A stretch of 64,000 nucleotides of DNA from Ciona savignyi (GCA_000149265.1 CH002693.1:49928-113927), one strand, 5' to 3'. Positions 47,136 to 58,062 are shown, counted from the first letter of the stretch. Notes: generated by a model from the sequence alone, not told the origin. Numbers and translations: made by a program.

Positions 47136-47425
47136 CCGGTCCGTTAGTCTAACGGTTAAGTGTGTCGCCTTTCAATCGAAAGGTTGCAGGTGCGAAACTG
47201 GTCGCTAGCTAGGTTGGTTGTGCCCTTGGGCAAGGCATTTTATGGACATTGCATGAACCCAGCGGATTAATGAGTTCTACCAAATTGAAGGAACGTGTCT
47301 ATCATATACAACACACTGCAATAGCTCCGGTAACCCGACGATGGGTGCGAAGGTGATCTGACGATTGCCCGTGTGTTAACCCCCTTTGGTTTTCCTATTC
47401 ACGGGGATAAAGATGAATATCATAG
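47136..47425 (+). mobile_element. SINE-1, full length
   Basis: tccggtccgttagtctaacgg through to cacggggataaagatgaata. Repeat X begins 30 bp later. Confidence 0.85.
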
Positions 47426-47454
47426 CCTATATCCTCCTATACCAAAATTCGATA

Positions 47455-47585
47455 ATTGATTGGTTTTTAGATGTGTTTTAACGACTGTCGTTTTGCCGGT
47501 TTCCCCGTTTCCAAATTTTTATCCAAGGTCCTGCATCGTGTTTTCATCGTGGAAAAAAAACTAAGCTAAACTAAAAAACAGTTTG
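47455..47585. repeat. Unclassified repeat X, copy 3
   Basis: Reads attgattggtttttagatgt, gtcgttttgccgg, atccaaggtcctgc and a tail aaactaagctaaactaaa. Confidence 0.55.
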
Positions 47586-48264
47586 GTAATACCAGGAACG
47601 TGTGACCTCCTTTGGTATTTGGGTGACTTATGTATTCCAGACCAAGATAACCGGCGTTTGAGTCACCATGCTAAACGTAAATACACAACAGTGACTTTCT
47701 CATCATCTATTATATCTAATGATAACCACACGCAGTTCATAAACTTTTGAAAACATTTTAAAGGTGACACATAAAGAGAAGAGGTCCAGTAGGGCTTCTG
47801 AATTTGGTATGACCCCTAATTTTGCCAATTTTAGACTTAAATTAACCTATGAGGTTGGTCTACACAATCGTACCGGAGAACAGTCACCCCAATTTTCGGA
47901 TGAAAAGTGATCTCATACACAATTGGCTGCACGTACACTACCGGTAATTCCAGCGATTTATTGTACGTCTTTATAGATGGCCAAGAACGATAACCCCGAA
48001 TTCGTGTTTCACAGTCTTATCCTGATAATGGTAGCGATATGAGATCATTTCTGGCTTTACGGATGTCACGTTCACTATAAACCACATTAGTTGTGTTACA
48101 GAATTACTAAAGTTTCTCAAAACGTTGTTACAAGGCATTGCAACGTTTTAAATAAAAAGATCCGTTGATAAAAATAGGTCTTAAGATATATAAAAGTGCA
48201 TAAAACATAACGCAACAAACGAGTCCCCGTGCGCGTTTCAGTTGTAATCGGAATCGGATTCACT

Positions 48265-48672
48265 TACAAAGACGAAACCAAGAAAGTAAATTTTCTATAT
48301 GCTATCTCTTTCACTGTATAGTCTTTAAGGAATTTTTACTGCAAAATCATATGACATTTGTGTATTGCACAAATATTTACAGGTGCAATTAACATACAGA
48401 GACGAAATCAAGCAAGTGAATTAATTTGCTATCAGAAATTTTTGGTCAATAAATCCTGAACGCCGAGAAAAATACCCGTTTGCCCGCTGTATAGCGTTTT
48501 TAAGGAAATGTTCTGCTAAATCATACGATATTTATGTATTGCACAAACATGCTATACCGTTGCCATTAACATACAGAGACGAAACCAAGCAAGTGAATTT
48601 GCTATCAGAAATTTTTGGTCAATAAATCACCGAACGCAGAGAAAAATACCCGCTTGCCCGCTGTATAGCTTG
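48265..48672. repeat. Tandem repeat, ~170 bp x ~2.4
   Basis: acatacagagacgaaa(t/c)caagcaagtgaa, gctatcagaaatttttggtcaataaatc and gagaaaaatacccg(t/c)ttgcccgctgtatagc occur twice. A diverged partial unit (cttacaaagacgaaaccaag) precedes them. Confidence 0.8.
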
Positions 48673-49960
48673 TAGGTTGTAAACGTATGTGTTGTTTGAC
48701 CCTTCATTTTTCGGAAATTTCCTCATTAAAACTTCGGTTTAATGTTGATGCAAACCGAAATGTAAATTTTAATAAGACCAGGAACTAGTTTGCCCTCGGC
48801 GTATATATGTTTTTGTATATTTGACGATTGCTGCAAAGTATAAATCGCGGAAAGCGGTAAACAAACTAAAGTTCTGCGACAACCCAACGTCAGAGAGGCA
48901 AAGACATTTCAACAAAAACAGGATTATGGGTTGGATAAGCCAAAAACACTACAAAACATACGTTGCAATACTGTAGATACATTCAAGTTGGCTGCAAAGA
49001 CCGGTAAACACGTAAAGCAATGATTTCTGACAATTGGTTTTCATTCGGTTGTCGGAAAGGGTTAAAAAGATCCAATAAAAACAGGGGTCAAAACGACCGG
49101 ATTTTAATTTTTTTAAATGGCAAATTCAAGTATTTTGCATTGTTTTTGCAATTCAATCCTTTAAAAGAACATAAAAATGCATTGTTATCATAAAACTTTT
49201 TAAACAAAGATATAAAAAACAAGAATTGAGATTGTCATTAAACACTTTCGTCCTTGAGATTAATACTCTGTTGACCAAGTTCTAATCAGCTGGTTCAGCA
49301 TTAAAACAAAGAAGAGTTTGTGAATGCTCGCATTAAACCCGTCCGGGTTATGTTTACAACGAAAACAAAAATATCAAGTTTGTATGTTTTTAAATTCCGG
49401 TTAGGGACACTGATGCAGCTTGATTAATCGATTAAAAACAAACCTTAAATTTTTGACAATATTTTTCTTTCGAAAAGGCCTTTTTATTCATTAAATCGGT
49501 TCTGACAATGTCCAAAGTCCACTACAACTTGGCTATTATATTTTTCTCCGCATTTTAAAAGCATTTTTGGTGCGTTCTGATATAAAAGTCTTTGATGAAA
49601 ATACGTAATGATTTTTTGATCAAACTACGATAAATGACTTGCAAAATTGTACATCATAACCTAATGGTTGATCCTTGTACCATAATATTCGATAAGGCAT
49701 CAAACATAAGTCAGTTATGCTGGTGTAAACATAGCAAATATATTGTTGTTGTGCATTGATGTAAAATAAACACCCCCTAGAATGTTTCTCCTAAAATTAT
49801 TCCTTGTTATTTGTAAACCTATCATGACTTCGAATCCAATATTATTAAGGCCATTTAGGGTTCTCCTTTTTACGGTGGTTGGTTTCGAACCCACGATGGT
49901 ATGTAGGATATTTCCCATATGTTGCTAGTCGTGGTTACTTACCTATCTGTCATTTGGATA

Positions 49961-50145
49961 GGTTACAATATTCATGTTTATCCCCGTGAATGTATAAATC
50001 AAGTGGATTAACACACGGACAATTGTCAGATCGTCTCGTGCCAACTGCAAATTCCGTTAAGTGTCTTGCCCAAGGACACAACAGACTAGCCAGTGACCGA
50101 TTTCGTACCTGCAAACTTTCGTTTGGAACGCATCGCACTTGTTTT
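49961..50145 (-). mobile_element. SINE-1 with internal deletion
   Basis: The tail jumps to the core (cgtctcgtgccaact, then gtgtcttgcccaaggac). The central body is missing. Confidence 0.7.
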
Positions 50146-50448
50146 AGGAAATTTTCTATTTTCCTGAAACCAGGATTTGATTTAATCTAATAAACATAAG
50201 ACTATTACTTTTCTGCTTTCTTTATATTTAGAGCTATTGTGTTAAGCTACAACATTTATATTCTTTTTTAAATGATTTGTTTTGAAAACTGTTTATTTTG
50301 GGGCTTTTTCTGTCTCTATGCCCTGATTTAATTTGCCATTATTTAATACTAATTAAAAAATAAATAAATTAAACTAAACTGTCAATCAGGGTATTATGGC
50401 GTCAAAAGAGTTTTCTCGTCGAAACGACGATAAAATCACATTCAACAA

Positions 50449-50454
50449 TTTATT
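50449..50454 (-). terminator. Poly(A) signal of precursor C
   Basis: AATAAA on the minus strand, about 95 bp beyond the stop codon. Confidence 0.5.
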
Positions 50455-50548
50455 GGTGGAAGATTTAACGATAGAATCGGGAACACTATGTAAAAACGAC
50501 AAAGTTGCATTTCTCCGAAGTTGACTCGGTTCCAGGAGCCTCTTCGAC

Positions 50549-52551
50549 TTAGAGGAAGCATTTCTGGACGAGGTTGGAGATCATATGCCGAGGAATGGTC
50601 ATGTCGTCGATGATACGGTCCATACAGGTCATTGGGCTGTTAATTCTGAGCAAGGAAATTGATTAATATTTAAATGACAGCAATGGCGGAACGGTTAGCA
50701 TGACAAGAAAAGGGCCAATGTTCGAAAGCATGAAGAAACGATCCCAAGACCGTTTTTGTATCGGCTAAAGCAGGGTCCGCAACCTTTTGCACTTAAAGAG
50801 TAAATTTAACCGATATTTCATAAAATAAAAAACACTGGGAGCCGCAAAACTAATAATATTTTCGCAATAAAAGGGAAACAACACTGTGTGAGATAAAGTA
50901 GCCAGTGTTCTTCTGTTTGTTTTACTTATGCATGGGTATTAAACTTATTAAGCGCTCGCTACGGCACCAATAAATTAATAAGGACTGCATCAGAAGGTTG
51001 AAAGAGCCGCAGGTTGCCGACCCATGTAATACTTGTGTGTAGGGCTAGGTTACGAATCCATTATGGGTTCGTCTATTATACGTTTTACAGAATTGGTTAC
51101 TGTATCAGTCACATTAATCATTCGACCACATGACCGTACAATAACCCGCTTTGTTATGAAAAGTGTAGCGTGACTACTCTCGATTACAAAGCAATCGAAA
51201 TACCTTGATACTACAACCTGCAAATAGCACTAATATTGATATATGAGTTACTCAAACACGTTATCGCAATTGACGCACGTGATTAGGTATTTCTCTACTT
51301 GACCTAAGGAAGCCTTTTCCGTGACCTCAAATAAACCGTGACCTTAAATAAACCCGAATTGTTTGCAAATTATTTTATCTATTAATATTTCAATAAACGG
51401 GATAAATCAAACGGCCCAATTTGATTGGCACTTATAATGTATGCTGAGGTGGTTAAGCAAAGAAAAAGTTCAGGTTGTCTTATCTTGGCACACATTCCTC
51501 AGCAAGTTAGAATTACAGGTAACCTTACCAATTATTAAAATTCTATTTTAGCTGCTGTACAATTTACCAATGGGATTTCTCGACCGGGATGACTTATTGC
51601 GGCGTTTATGTTTTATTTATTGTTTTAATTGGTAGCAATTAATGCTAATTTGGCATTTCTGACGTAGAGATACGCAAATGGACTTTCCGGCAATTGCTTT
51701 AATTTATATCGTCAGTTAAAGCTTTAAATCAAGTCATGGTTGATTTGTCCATGTAAAAACGTTCTATTTGGGAGAAAAAAAATTTACAGCAGATTTATAG
51801 GGCGAGCGTTTGCGTTGCGTAATGATTAACACAGCCGGTTAATAGACCGATATCTAGTTTTAAAAACAATTCTTAGTAAATAAAGCCCATCGTGGATTTA
51901 AAACTTGGCCATATACAAAAAGCAAGTATAAAAGGTCACTCCAGGGCATTTTCGTCGCCTTATCTAGACCTTGAGTGTACATAGGGGGTGCACCCCAGCT
52001 GGAATAATTGTTCAGGCAGAGACGAGTTGTTTGATATCATATTCACACGGCCAAGGCACCGTACAATACACGTACGTAAATGATATCATTTTGAATAACC
52101 ATAAATAAGTTTTTTTTGCTTGAAAATAAATAAACACTGTTCTGGAAAAATAGAATAACTTACTTCGGGTTGATAGCGCCGAAGAATTTCCGAAAAAGTT
52201 GGTCCTGATACGCTTTGCCTTGCATCCTGGTGAATTCCCCCATGGTGTGGCGGCGATACCTAAACTCAGGCGTCCGCACGTTGGCGTCCGAGATCACGTC
52301 GTTTTCTGGAGCTTGTGATCCAAGAATGAAGTCAATCAATTTGGAGCTCAAAACATCGTTGTCACGTGACGGTTCCGCCTGACTGATTTGACGAACTTCT
52401 ATTTCATTTTGGTTTGGTCTAAAACTGAAAACAGCTCATTAATATTTAAGTGACTAAAATAAAGTTAAAAAATTTACCGAGAAATCTCGATGGCTCCACA
52501 CACTGCTACTGTGACGTACATAATAAAAACAATGGCCCCTGTATGATGCAT
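50549..52551 (-). CDS. Novel secreted precursor C (3 exons, 143 aa)
   Basis: Exons: 52551-52478, 52424-52164, 50645-50549. All are GT-AG and both introns are phase 2. The short signal peptide is MHHTGAIVFIMYVTVAVCGA. Exon 2 (86 full codons) contains the site FRYRRHT, a furin-type R-Y-R-R matching R-F-R-R in gene A, and then MGEFTRMQGKAYQDQLFRKF, which aligns with AMFTKIQSEHLDKAMKRK of A. An in-frame stop would follow directly if exon 2 were not spliced (NPK-stop), but the sequence there is a strong gtaagt donor. The spliced last exon supplies the C-x21-C pair and ends KCFL. A 5' acceptor at 52609 leaves a 57-nt leader. Function unknown. Intron 2 (~1.5 kb) carries a hAT-type MITE and SINE-2 copies. 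Confidence 0.75.
50683..50768 (+). mobile_element. SINE-2 fragment
   Basis: Reads atggcggaacggttagcatg, then aatgttcgaaagcatg. It abuts the hAT-type MITE. Confidence 0.5.
50771..51025. mobile_element. hAT-type MITE, family 'CAGGGTC'
   Basis: The left end cagggtccgcaaccttttgc mirrors the right end aaagagccgcaggttgccgaccc. This terminus is characteristic of hAT elements. It is in intron 2 of precursor C. A shorter copy lies at 53491. Confidence 0.7.
51045..51145 (-). mobile_element. SINE-2
   Basis: Reads gttacgaatccattatggg, then cattaatcattcgaccacatgacc. Confidence 0.6.
51817..51925 (+). mobile_element. SINE-2, diverged
   Basis: Reads taatgattaacacagccgg, then aagcccatcgtggatttaaaac. Confidence 0.55.
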
Positions 52552-52797
52552 CCTGTTCGATATTATCAAAGACTTTTGAAATTTAATGTTTACGTTTACT
52601 TATAGTGCCTGTGGAAAAAGCAAAAACAATTAAAACAGCAAAAACAGTCTTTTTCGGTAAATAAATATGGAATTGAAAATTGTCCGAGAAAAAAAAACAA
52701 AGTAAAAAATTAATTCCGTTCCTAATTGCAACATGGAGTTCTAGAATAACAAAATGGGTAAATATATAATAAGACTGTTTAATTTAATCCTTTAAAA

Positions 52798-53066
52798 CAG
52801 TGGTTCTTAAACTTTTTTATTCGACCCCTTGACGTTTGTCAATTATGCTCACGCCTCACCTAGCCCCAAAATTCAAACTCAAGAAAAATTGAACAATGAA
52901 TCATTTGTCATTTTTCTGCTTAGTGTTAGGATGTTTAATTCAAGGCGTTGTTATAGACAACCCGCATCGAAGATCCGCTGTATTTATTAGACTAATCACT
53001 CACTGTCATGCTCCCATCCCCTTGTGAAGCTTTCACGACCCCCAAGGGAGGCCCACTAGTTTAAGA
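52798..53066. mobile_element. hAT-type MITE, 'CAGTGGTTCTTAAAC' family
   Basis: Left end cagtggttcttaaactttttt; right end cccactagtttaagagttaag, its imperfect inverse. This is the widely distributed hAT terminus. It is inserted about 190 bp upstream of the splice acceptor of precursor C. Confidence 0.7.
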
Positions 53067-53164
53067 GTTAAGGGTTCAATCGCCACCCCTCGCACTTAAA
53101 TGCACAAATGTGTGTCCGAGAGAAAGTAATTGCCTTGATTAAGTGAATATAAATAAATTGTTTA

Positions 53165-53275
53165 AAGAGTATTACTGATACAGTACGCACTGCAATAGCT
53201 CTGGTAACTGGGCACGAGGTAATCTGATTATACTGACTATTGTGTAATACCGACGCCATCTCTTGGGATACATAA
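53165..53275 (-). mobile_element. Weak SINE-1 body fragment
   Basis: On the plus strand: gcactgcaatagctctggtaac, then gggcacgaggtaatctga. Confidence 0.5.
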
Positions 53276-53490
53276 AATAAAACAAAACGAAACAAACATA
53301 TTGTGTCTTCTAGAAAGACAATCGCCAAATAATTATTAATCTGAAGCATCTTAATATAAAGAATAGCAATATAACTTGACCCTTAATTCAAGTAAAACAC
53401 ATGCGTAAACAATAAACGATTGTAGGCGTTAAAGCTTAAACAAAACGCTCTTTTCAGAGTTTAAACTTTCACCGGACAAGCCACTGGGCG

Positions 53491-53620
53491 AGGGATCGGG
53501 CAACCTTTTGCACTTAAAAAGCAATTGCAACTAAAATGATAAGAAAAATAAAAATCACTGGGGGCTAAAAAATCGAATTATATTTTCGCAATAAAAGTTA
53601 AAGCAAAACGCAAGACGCCC
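53491..53620. mobile_element. hAT-type MITE, 'CAGGGTC' family, truncated copy
   Basis: ggatcgggcaaccttttgcacttaaaaag, then atcactgggggctaaaa and tattttcgcaataaaagtt match the left half of 50771-51025. Confidence 0.65.
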
Positions 53621-53692
53621 TAGTAATTGGCCCAGCATACGTTTATCGTTATTACAGTGTCCTAAAGAACCACTGCAGACAGCGTAGCCGTA

Positions 53693-54352
53693 TTCACTCG
53701 GTACTAACTCGCAATGTATAATTACTCGGCTAATTCGACTGCGGGCATAGGGGTTTTGCACTATATATTACTAGGGTAATTCGACTACTGGAATAGGGGT
53801 ATTGCACTATATATTACTAGGGTAATTCGACTACTGGAATAGGGGTTTTGCACTATATATTACTTGGGTAATTCGACTGCTGGCATAGGGGTTTTGCACT
53901 ATATATCACTCGGCTAAATTGACTGCTGGAATAGGGGTTTTGCACTATATATTACTAGGGTAATTCGACTACTGGAATAGGGGTTTTGCACTATATATTA
54001 CTTGGGTAATTCGACTGCTGGCATAGGGGTTTTGCACTATATATCACTCGGCTAAATTGACTGCTGGAATAGGGGTTTTGCACTATATATTACTTGGGTA
54101 ATTCGACTGCTGGCATAGGGGTTTTGCACTATATATCACTCGGCTAAATTGACTGCTGGAATAGGGGTTTTGCACTATATATTACTAGGGTAATTCGACT
54201 ACTGGAATAGGGGTTTTGCAATTTATATTACTCGGGTAATTCGACTGCGGTTATTGGGGTTTTGGACTATATATTACTTGGGTAATTTGACTGCAGGCAT
54301 AGAGGTTTTGCACTATATATTACTTGGCTAATTCGACTGCGGGCATATAGGG
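53693..54352. repeat. 46-bp satellite array with higher-order structure, ~14 units
   Basis: The basic unit reads ataggggttttgcactatatattac + t(a/t/c)gg(g/c)taattcgactgctgg. Three sub-types alternate: A (ctagggtaattcgactact), B (cttgggtaattcgactgct) and C (ctcggctaaattgactgct). The internal order A-A-B-C-A-B-C-B-C-A points to amplification of ABC trimers and BC dimers. The outer units are more diverged than the inner ones. Confidence 0.9.
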
Positions 54353-55548
54353 ATTTCAAAGAATCGTGCCATACCTAACCCCTCCACCCCATGACTGATA
54401 AAAAAACCTGTTCAGCCAAATCTAAAATCCATGTCAGTTCCTTATCCGCTTGGCCGAATTGAACCGTGATAAAAACACACGATTTGGGGCTTTATATACC
54501 AAGCGTTGTGACAGACAAATAATGGAAGTAATGATTGACTACTTCTACATTAAACATCTGTCAAATTTTGAAATCGAATTCCGCAGGTTATAGATTGAAA
54601 TAGCTGGCCTTGAAGTTTTGTCTCAGATAATGATTAAGTACCTTAAATCTACATAAATATAAATGGGATTTCTCTTTATATTATTTGTATTTATATATAA
54701 TATATTACGTCTGCGGTGAAAGTTCGATTTTCCATCAGTCATATTGATTATTTAACGTTTTTTCGCTTCGCAGCACATTGGACCGGAAAGGCACGCTCGG
54801 GCGGGAATGAAGCGCCAAATCTCGCCGGGCATCTGCTATTTACCCCGATGTCACAAACGCAAATAACTTGTGGTGAGAAAATGACGGATACAATCTCATC
54901 CATTCAAGGACATAACAATTCCCTTTGTGGTGTATAAATGGTCACGCGATTCTTTCGTGACGTCTTCTGTTTATCGCGGGAGATATAAAAATGGACATAT
55001 GCCGACGAGAGTGCGATATTTACACTATGGTGAACGCGTATTTACGTACTGTAAAATCTCAGGTATTTTAAACAGATTTAACGATTTTGAAATAATGGAC
55101 CTCCGATATTTTTGATACGCCAGCTCTTTAACGTAATGGTATGTCCACAATTACGTGCGCTACAGCAATCAAAGAACCAGATAAGATGAGCAAATTCCAG
55201 TGATTAAAGGCTTTATAGTATATTGCCCTTTCAATCACAGAGTTAAAAAATAGAGTAAGAAACGATACATTTTTAAATAACATTTTCTGAAGGCGAAAAT
55301 GGTTCCAAAGACCTGATAAGCCTTTTAGTTCTATAAGACGGTAATTGGGGGTAACAGTAGCTGTAATACTCCTTAAAGTAAAGTTGTACATACTTACTCA
55401 CAGGGTTAAAAAAAACAAAGAGCGAAATATATAATTCTTTTACTTTTCAATTCCTAAAAAAACAGACATATGACCCTGCAGGCCTTATAGGCCCGCTTGT
55501 TCTATTAAATTAGTAATAGCGTGACGACAGTATAAAAAAAACTTGCGA

Positions 55549-55622
55549 CGGATGAGATTTAAACCCACGACCTAAACCTTTTTGTTTCCTATGCTCTAAC
55601 CGGCTTAAGTATCTTTACTGCA
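55549..55622 (-). mobile_element. SINE-2 fragment
   Basis: Reads gagatttaaacccacgacc, then atgctctaaccggctt. Confidence 0.4.
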
Positions 55623-55724
55623 AATCAGGATTAAGCGGTTGATCTGAATGTATAAAACCATATATTTGGTTGTGTTTTCATTTCCGCAGTAATACACATA
55701 AGAAGTGGTAAATATGGGCCAACA

Positions 55725-56055
55725 CTAAAATGTGGGAAAGAGGGAAGGAGGGAAACTGCTCACTAAAACTATTCAAACTAATTGCAACACTGCCTTAAAC
55801 ACTACTCTCAACCCCAGAAGTAACCCTAACCCCATGTTTAAAACTAACTCTAATGTCATCGCCGCTCGTAATCTCAACAAGCATTCTTCTCTGCAATTGT
55901 ATGGAATTGGTTGTTACTTTTACTATTAAAGATGTTTAGTGTGCCCCTGTCGCAAAACGAGAAATGCTAACTCCAACCCCATGTTTAAAACTAACTCTAA
56001 TGTCATAATCCTTATTTTAGTGAGCAGTTTCCTTCCCCGTAAATGTAAAAAAGGA
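55725..56055. mobile_element. GGAGGGAAA MITE, internally duplicated or nested
   Basis: The left arm gggaaagagggaaggagggaaac is followed by the centre. The segment 'aaccccatgtttaaaactaactctaatgtcat' then occurs twice (55832 and 55975) before the right arm ttttagtgagcagtttcc. Confidence 0.65.
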
Positions 56056-56462
56056 CGCCTTGATACGATTTGAAATATTAATGTAGAATTCCGATTCCTT
56101 AAGCAAATATCCACTTTACCTGATTAAGTTAAAGCCACAAGCATTTAAATTGACATTGGCAGTCTATGAGAATCGGTTAATTAGGTACTTTCCCTTGCTA
56201 TAATTTGCATTAACATTTGGCACTGTTGGAAAACGAGTGCGGCCATCCGAACAATTGTCTTTCCCAAGAGATTCATAAAATTGATTTCCAAAACGCATTA
56301 TCTAAGGGCGGAAAGAGAAAACACGGGTGTGGCGGAAAACTAAATTAAAGATTGGACAATTACGGTTACCATTTTAGCCGAAATAAGTGGCGATGTCAGT
56401 TTTAGATTTAGCTTGGGAGACATCCCTTTTATTTCCTTATGTTAAACATTTTTTTTAAACGG

Positions 56463-56557
56463 GAATTGATGACGGGCTCAAATAGACCAATTGACAATAT
56501 TCTGTAAGCTGTACGGTTGCATTACTCATTCGGTCAAACGACCACAATAGGTTTCCG
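56463..56557 (-). mobile_element. SINE-2, diverged
   Basis: Reads ttgatgacgggctcaaatag, then attactcattcggtcaaacgacc. Confidence 0.5.
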
Positions 56558-56718
56558 TTTTTTTCTATTAAATGGATTGACTGGGTTTAAGCAATCTTCA
56601 CTAACTAACTGTCTTGCCCAGGTCCACAATTTTACAGCTAGTATTGCGTATGATTATGAATGCAGTGTATTGTGTATGATTCACGCGTTTCTTTAATTAT
56701 TGTCCATTCTATCCTGGA

Positions 56719-57014
56719 GGATAGGATAGGATATTCATGTTTATCCCCGTGAATGGGAAAACCGAGGGGGTTAACACACGGGCAATCACCAGATCACCTC
56801 GCGCCCACCGTCGGGTTAGCGGAGCTATTGCAGTGTGTTGTATATGATAGACACGTTTCTTTAATTTTGTAGAACCCATTAATCCGCTGGGTTCAGGCAT
56901 GTCCGTAAAATGCCTTGCCCAAGGACACAACCGATTAGCTAGCGAACAGCTTCGCACCTGCAACCTTTCGATTGAAAGGCGACGCACTTAACCGCTAGAC
57001 CACCGGGCCGGACA
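56719..57014 (-). mobile_element. SINE-1, full length, young-looking
   Basis: Complete from tail ggataggataggatattcatg to head caccgggccggac, with only scattered changes. Confidence 0.85.
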
Positions 57015-57177
57015 TGGAGGGCGTAGAAATCACCTTGAAGGGTTTCGTTATCTTGCATCCATGTTACAGTTGCTGTTGTCTGTCCGAGACGAAGAAGTTA
57101 TGCGAAATCCACTCCATATAGCTTTCGGCGTTCCATTTGGCACCTATTTCTACAGATGATGTTTCTCTCGTTATTTT

Positions 57178-57305
57178 CAGCCGCATAGCTTAATCGGGTA
57201 GAACGTCGGGCGTTCAACCGATAGGTCGTTGGTTCGAAACCCCCAAACCGTTGGTTAGTCGGTTGAGTTCTTGAGTAAGACACTCAGCAAAGCTCGCCTG
57301 GCCAA
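57178..57305 (+). mobile_element. Third SINE type (SINE-3), single copy
   Basis: The head ccgcatagcttaatcgggtagaacgtcgg, then ataggtcgttggttcgaaac, resembles a different tRNA. The following gttgagttcttgagtaagacac is a variant of the SINE-1 core. It is not a working tRNA: the acceptor stem does not close. Confidence 0.55.
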
Positions 57306-57352
57306 TTAATTGTTCGAACTTATTTCATAAAAACTTCTGGTATGGTAGTGTA

Positions 57353-57452
57353 CTGGCCGAATGTTTACCGATACATGTACCGACTCCTATACAAACGGTC
57401 CTGGTCACCTCGTTCTGGAGACGAGCCCATCTTGTGTCCAACTTTGGTTAAA
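57353..57452 (+). mobile_element. SINE-2
   Basis: Reads tactggccgaatgtttaccg, then gacgagcccatcttgtgtcc. Confidence 0.6.
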
Positions 57453-57564
57453 TAAATAAATAAACTTCATACACATATACAACACAATGCAATAGCCGTA
57501 ACTCAACGGGGCATAGACGGAAGTTGTCAATTTCCCATGTGATATAATTTTCCTGCGTTTTTTT

Positions 57565-57650
57565 GTAAACACATGGTTAACACGACCAATTCATATAGCA
57601 ACCACTAATATAAAAAACAGACGATCATGTTTTCAAACTGAGTTAGCTAT
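57565..57650 (+). mobile_element. SINE-2 fragment
   Basis: Reads gtaaacacatggttaacacgacc, then cgatcatgttttcaaactg. Confidence 0.45.
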
Positions 57651-58062
57651 GAACTATCTTGCCGTTTCCTATTCACGGTCGGGTCCACCAAAAGATTCAT
57701 CAAGTGGTTGGGAATCCTTTTCAACTCTTTTCTTAACACCAACTCTCGATTTTTCAAAGAAAAAGAGAGTAAAATCCCCATTAAATTTATCTATCTATAC
57801 CGACCAAGTATGAAGAAATTTGTTTAAAATAACCGTTTCTTGCTTTTACATGGCTTTGCATAGCAATTCCAGAGAAGATTCCTAAGAAATCCTTCAATTT
57901 TATTGCAATTCTTTATGTTCAGAAATCTCATCAGCGAAATTGAAATTTTTACATTTAAAAGTAGAATTATTAAGTAGCATTCAAGGTTTGATGCCAAATT
58001 CGGCATTATGACAGGTAATAGTTATGACAGGTAATAGACAGGTAATAGTTAATAAAGAATGT

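Larger units (their letters stand above)
43610..50390. other. Intergenic stretch between precursors C and B
   Basis: No gene supported. It contains the SINEs, repeat X, a tandem block and one gap listed separately; elsewhere it is AT-rich unique DNA. Two weak SINE-1-like fragments lie near 45085-45130 and 45900-45940. Confidence 0.4.

Noticed and set aside
50397-50525. Small plus-strand ORF (MASKEFSRRNDDK...)
   Set aside because: It lies in the predicted 3' UTR of precursor C on the opposite strand. It is only 42 codons with no further support.
54716-55115. Overlapping plus-strand ORFs in a GC-richer stretch
   Set aside because: Two frames overlap with no domain and neither is part of a spliced model. 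GC content alone can keep frames open.
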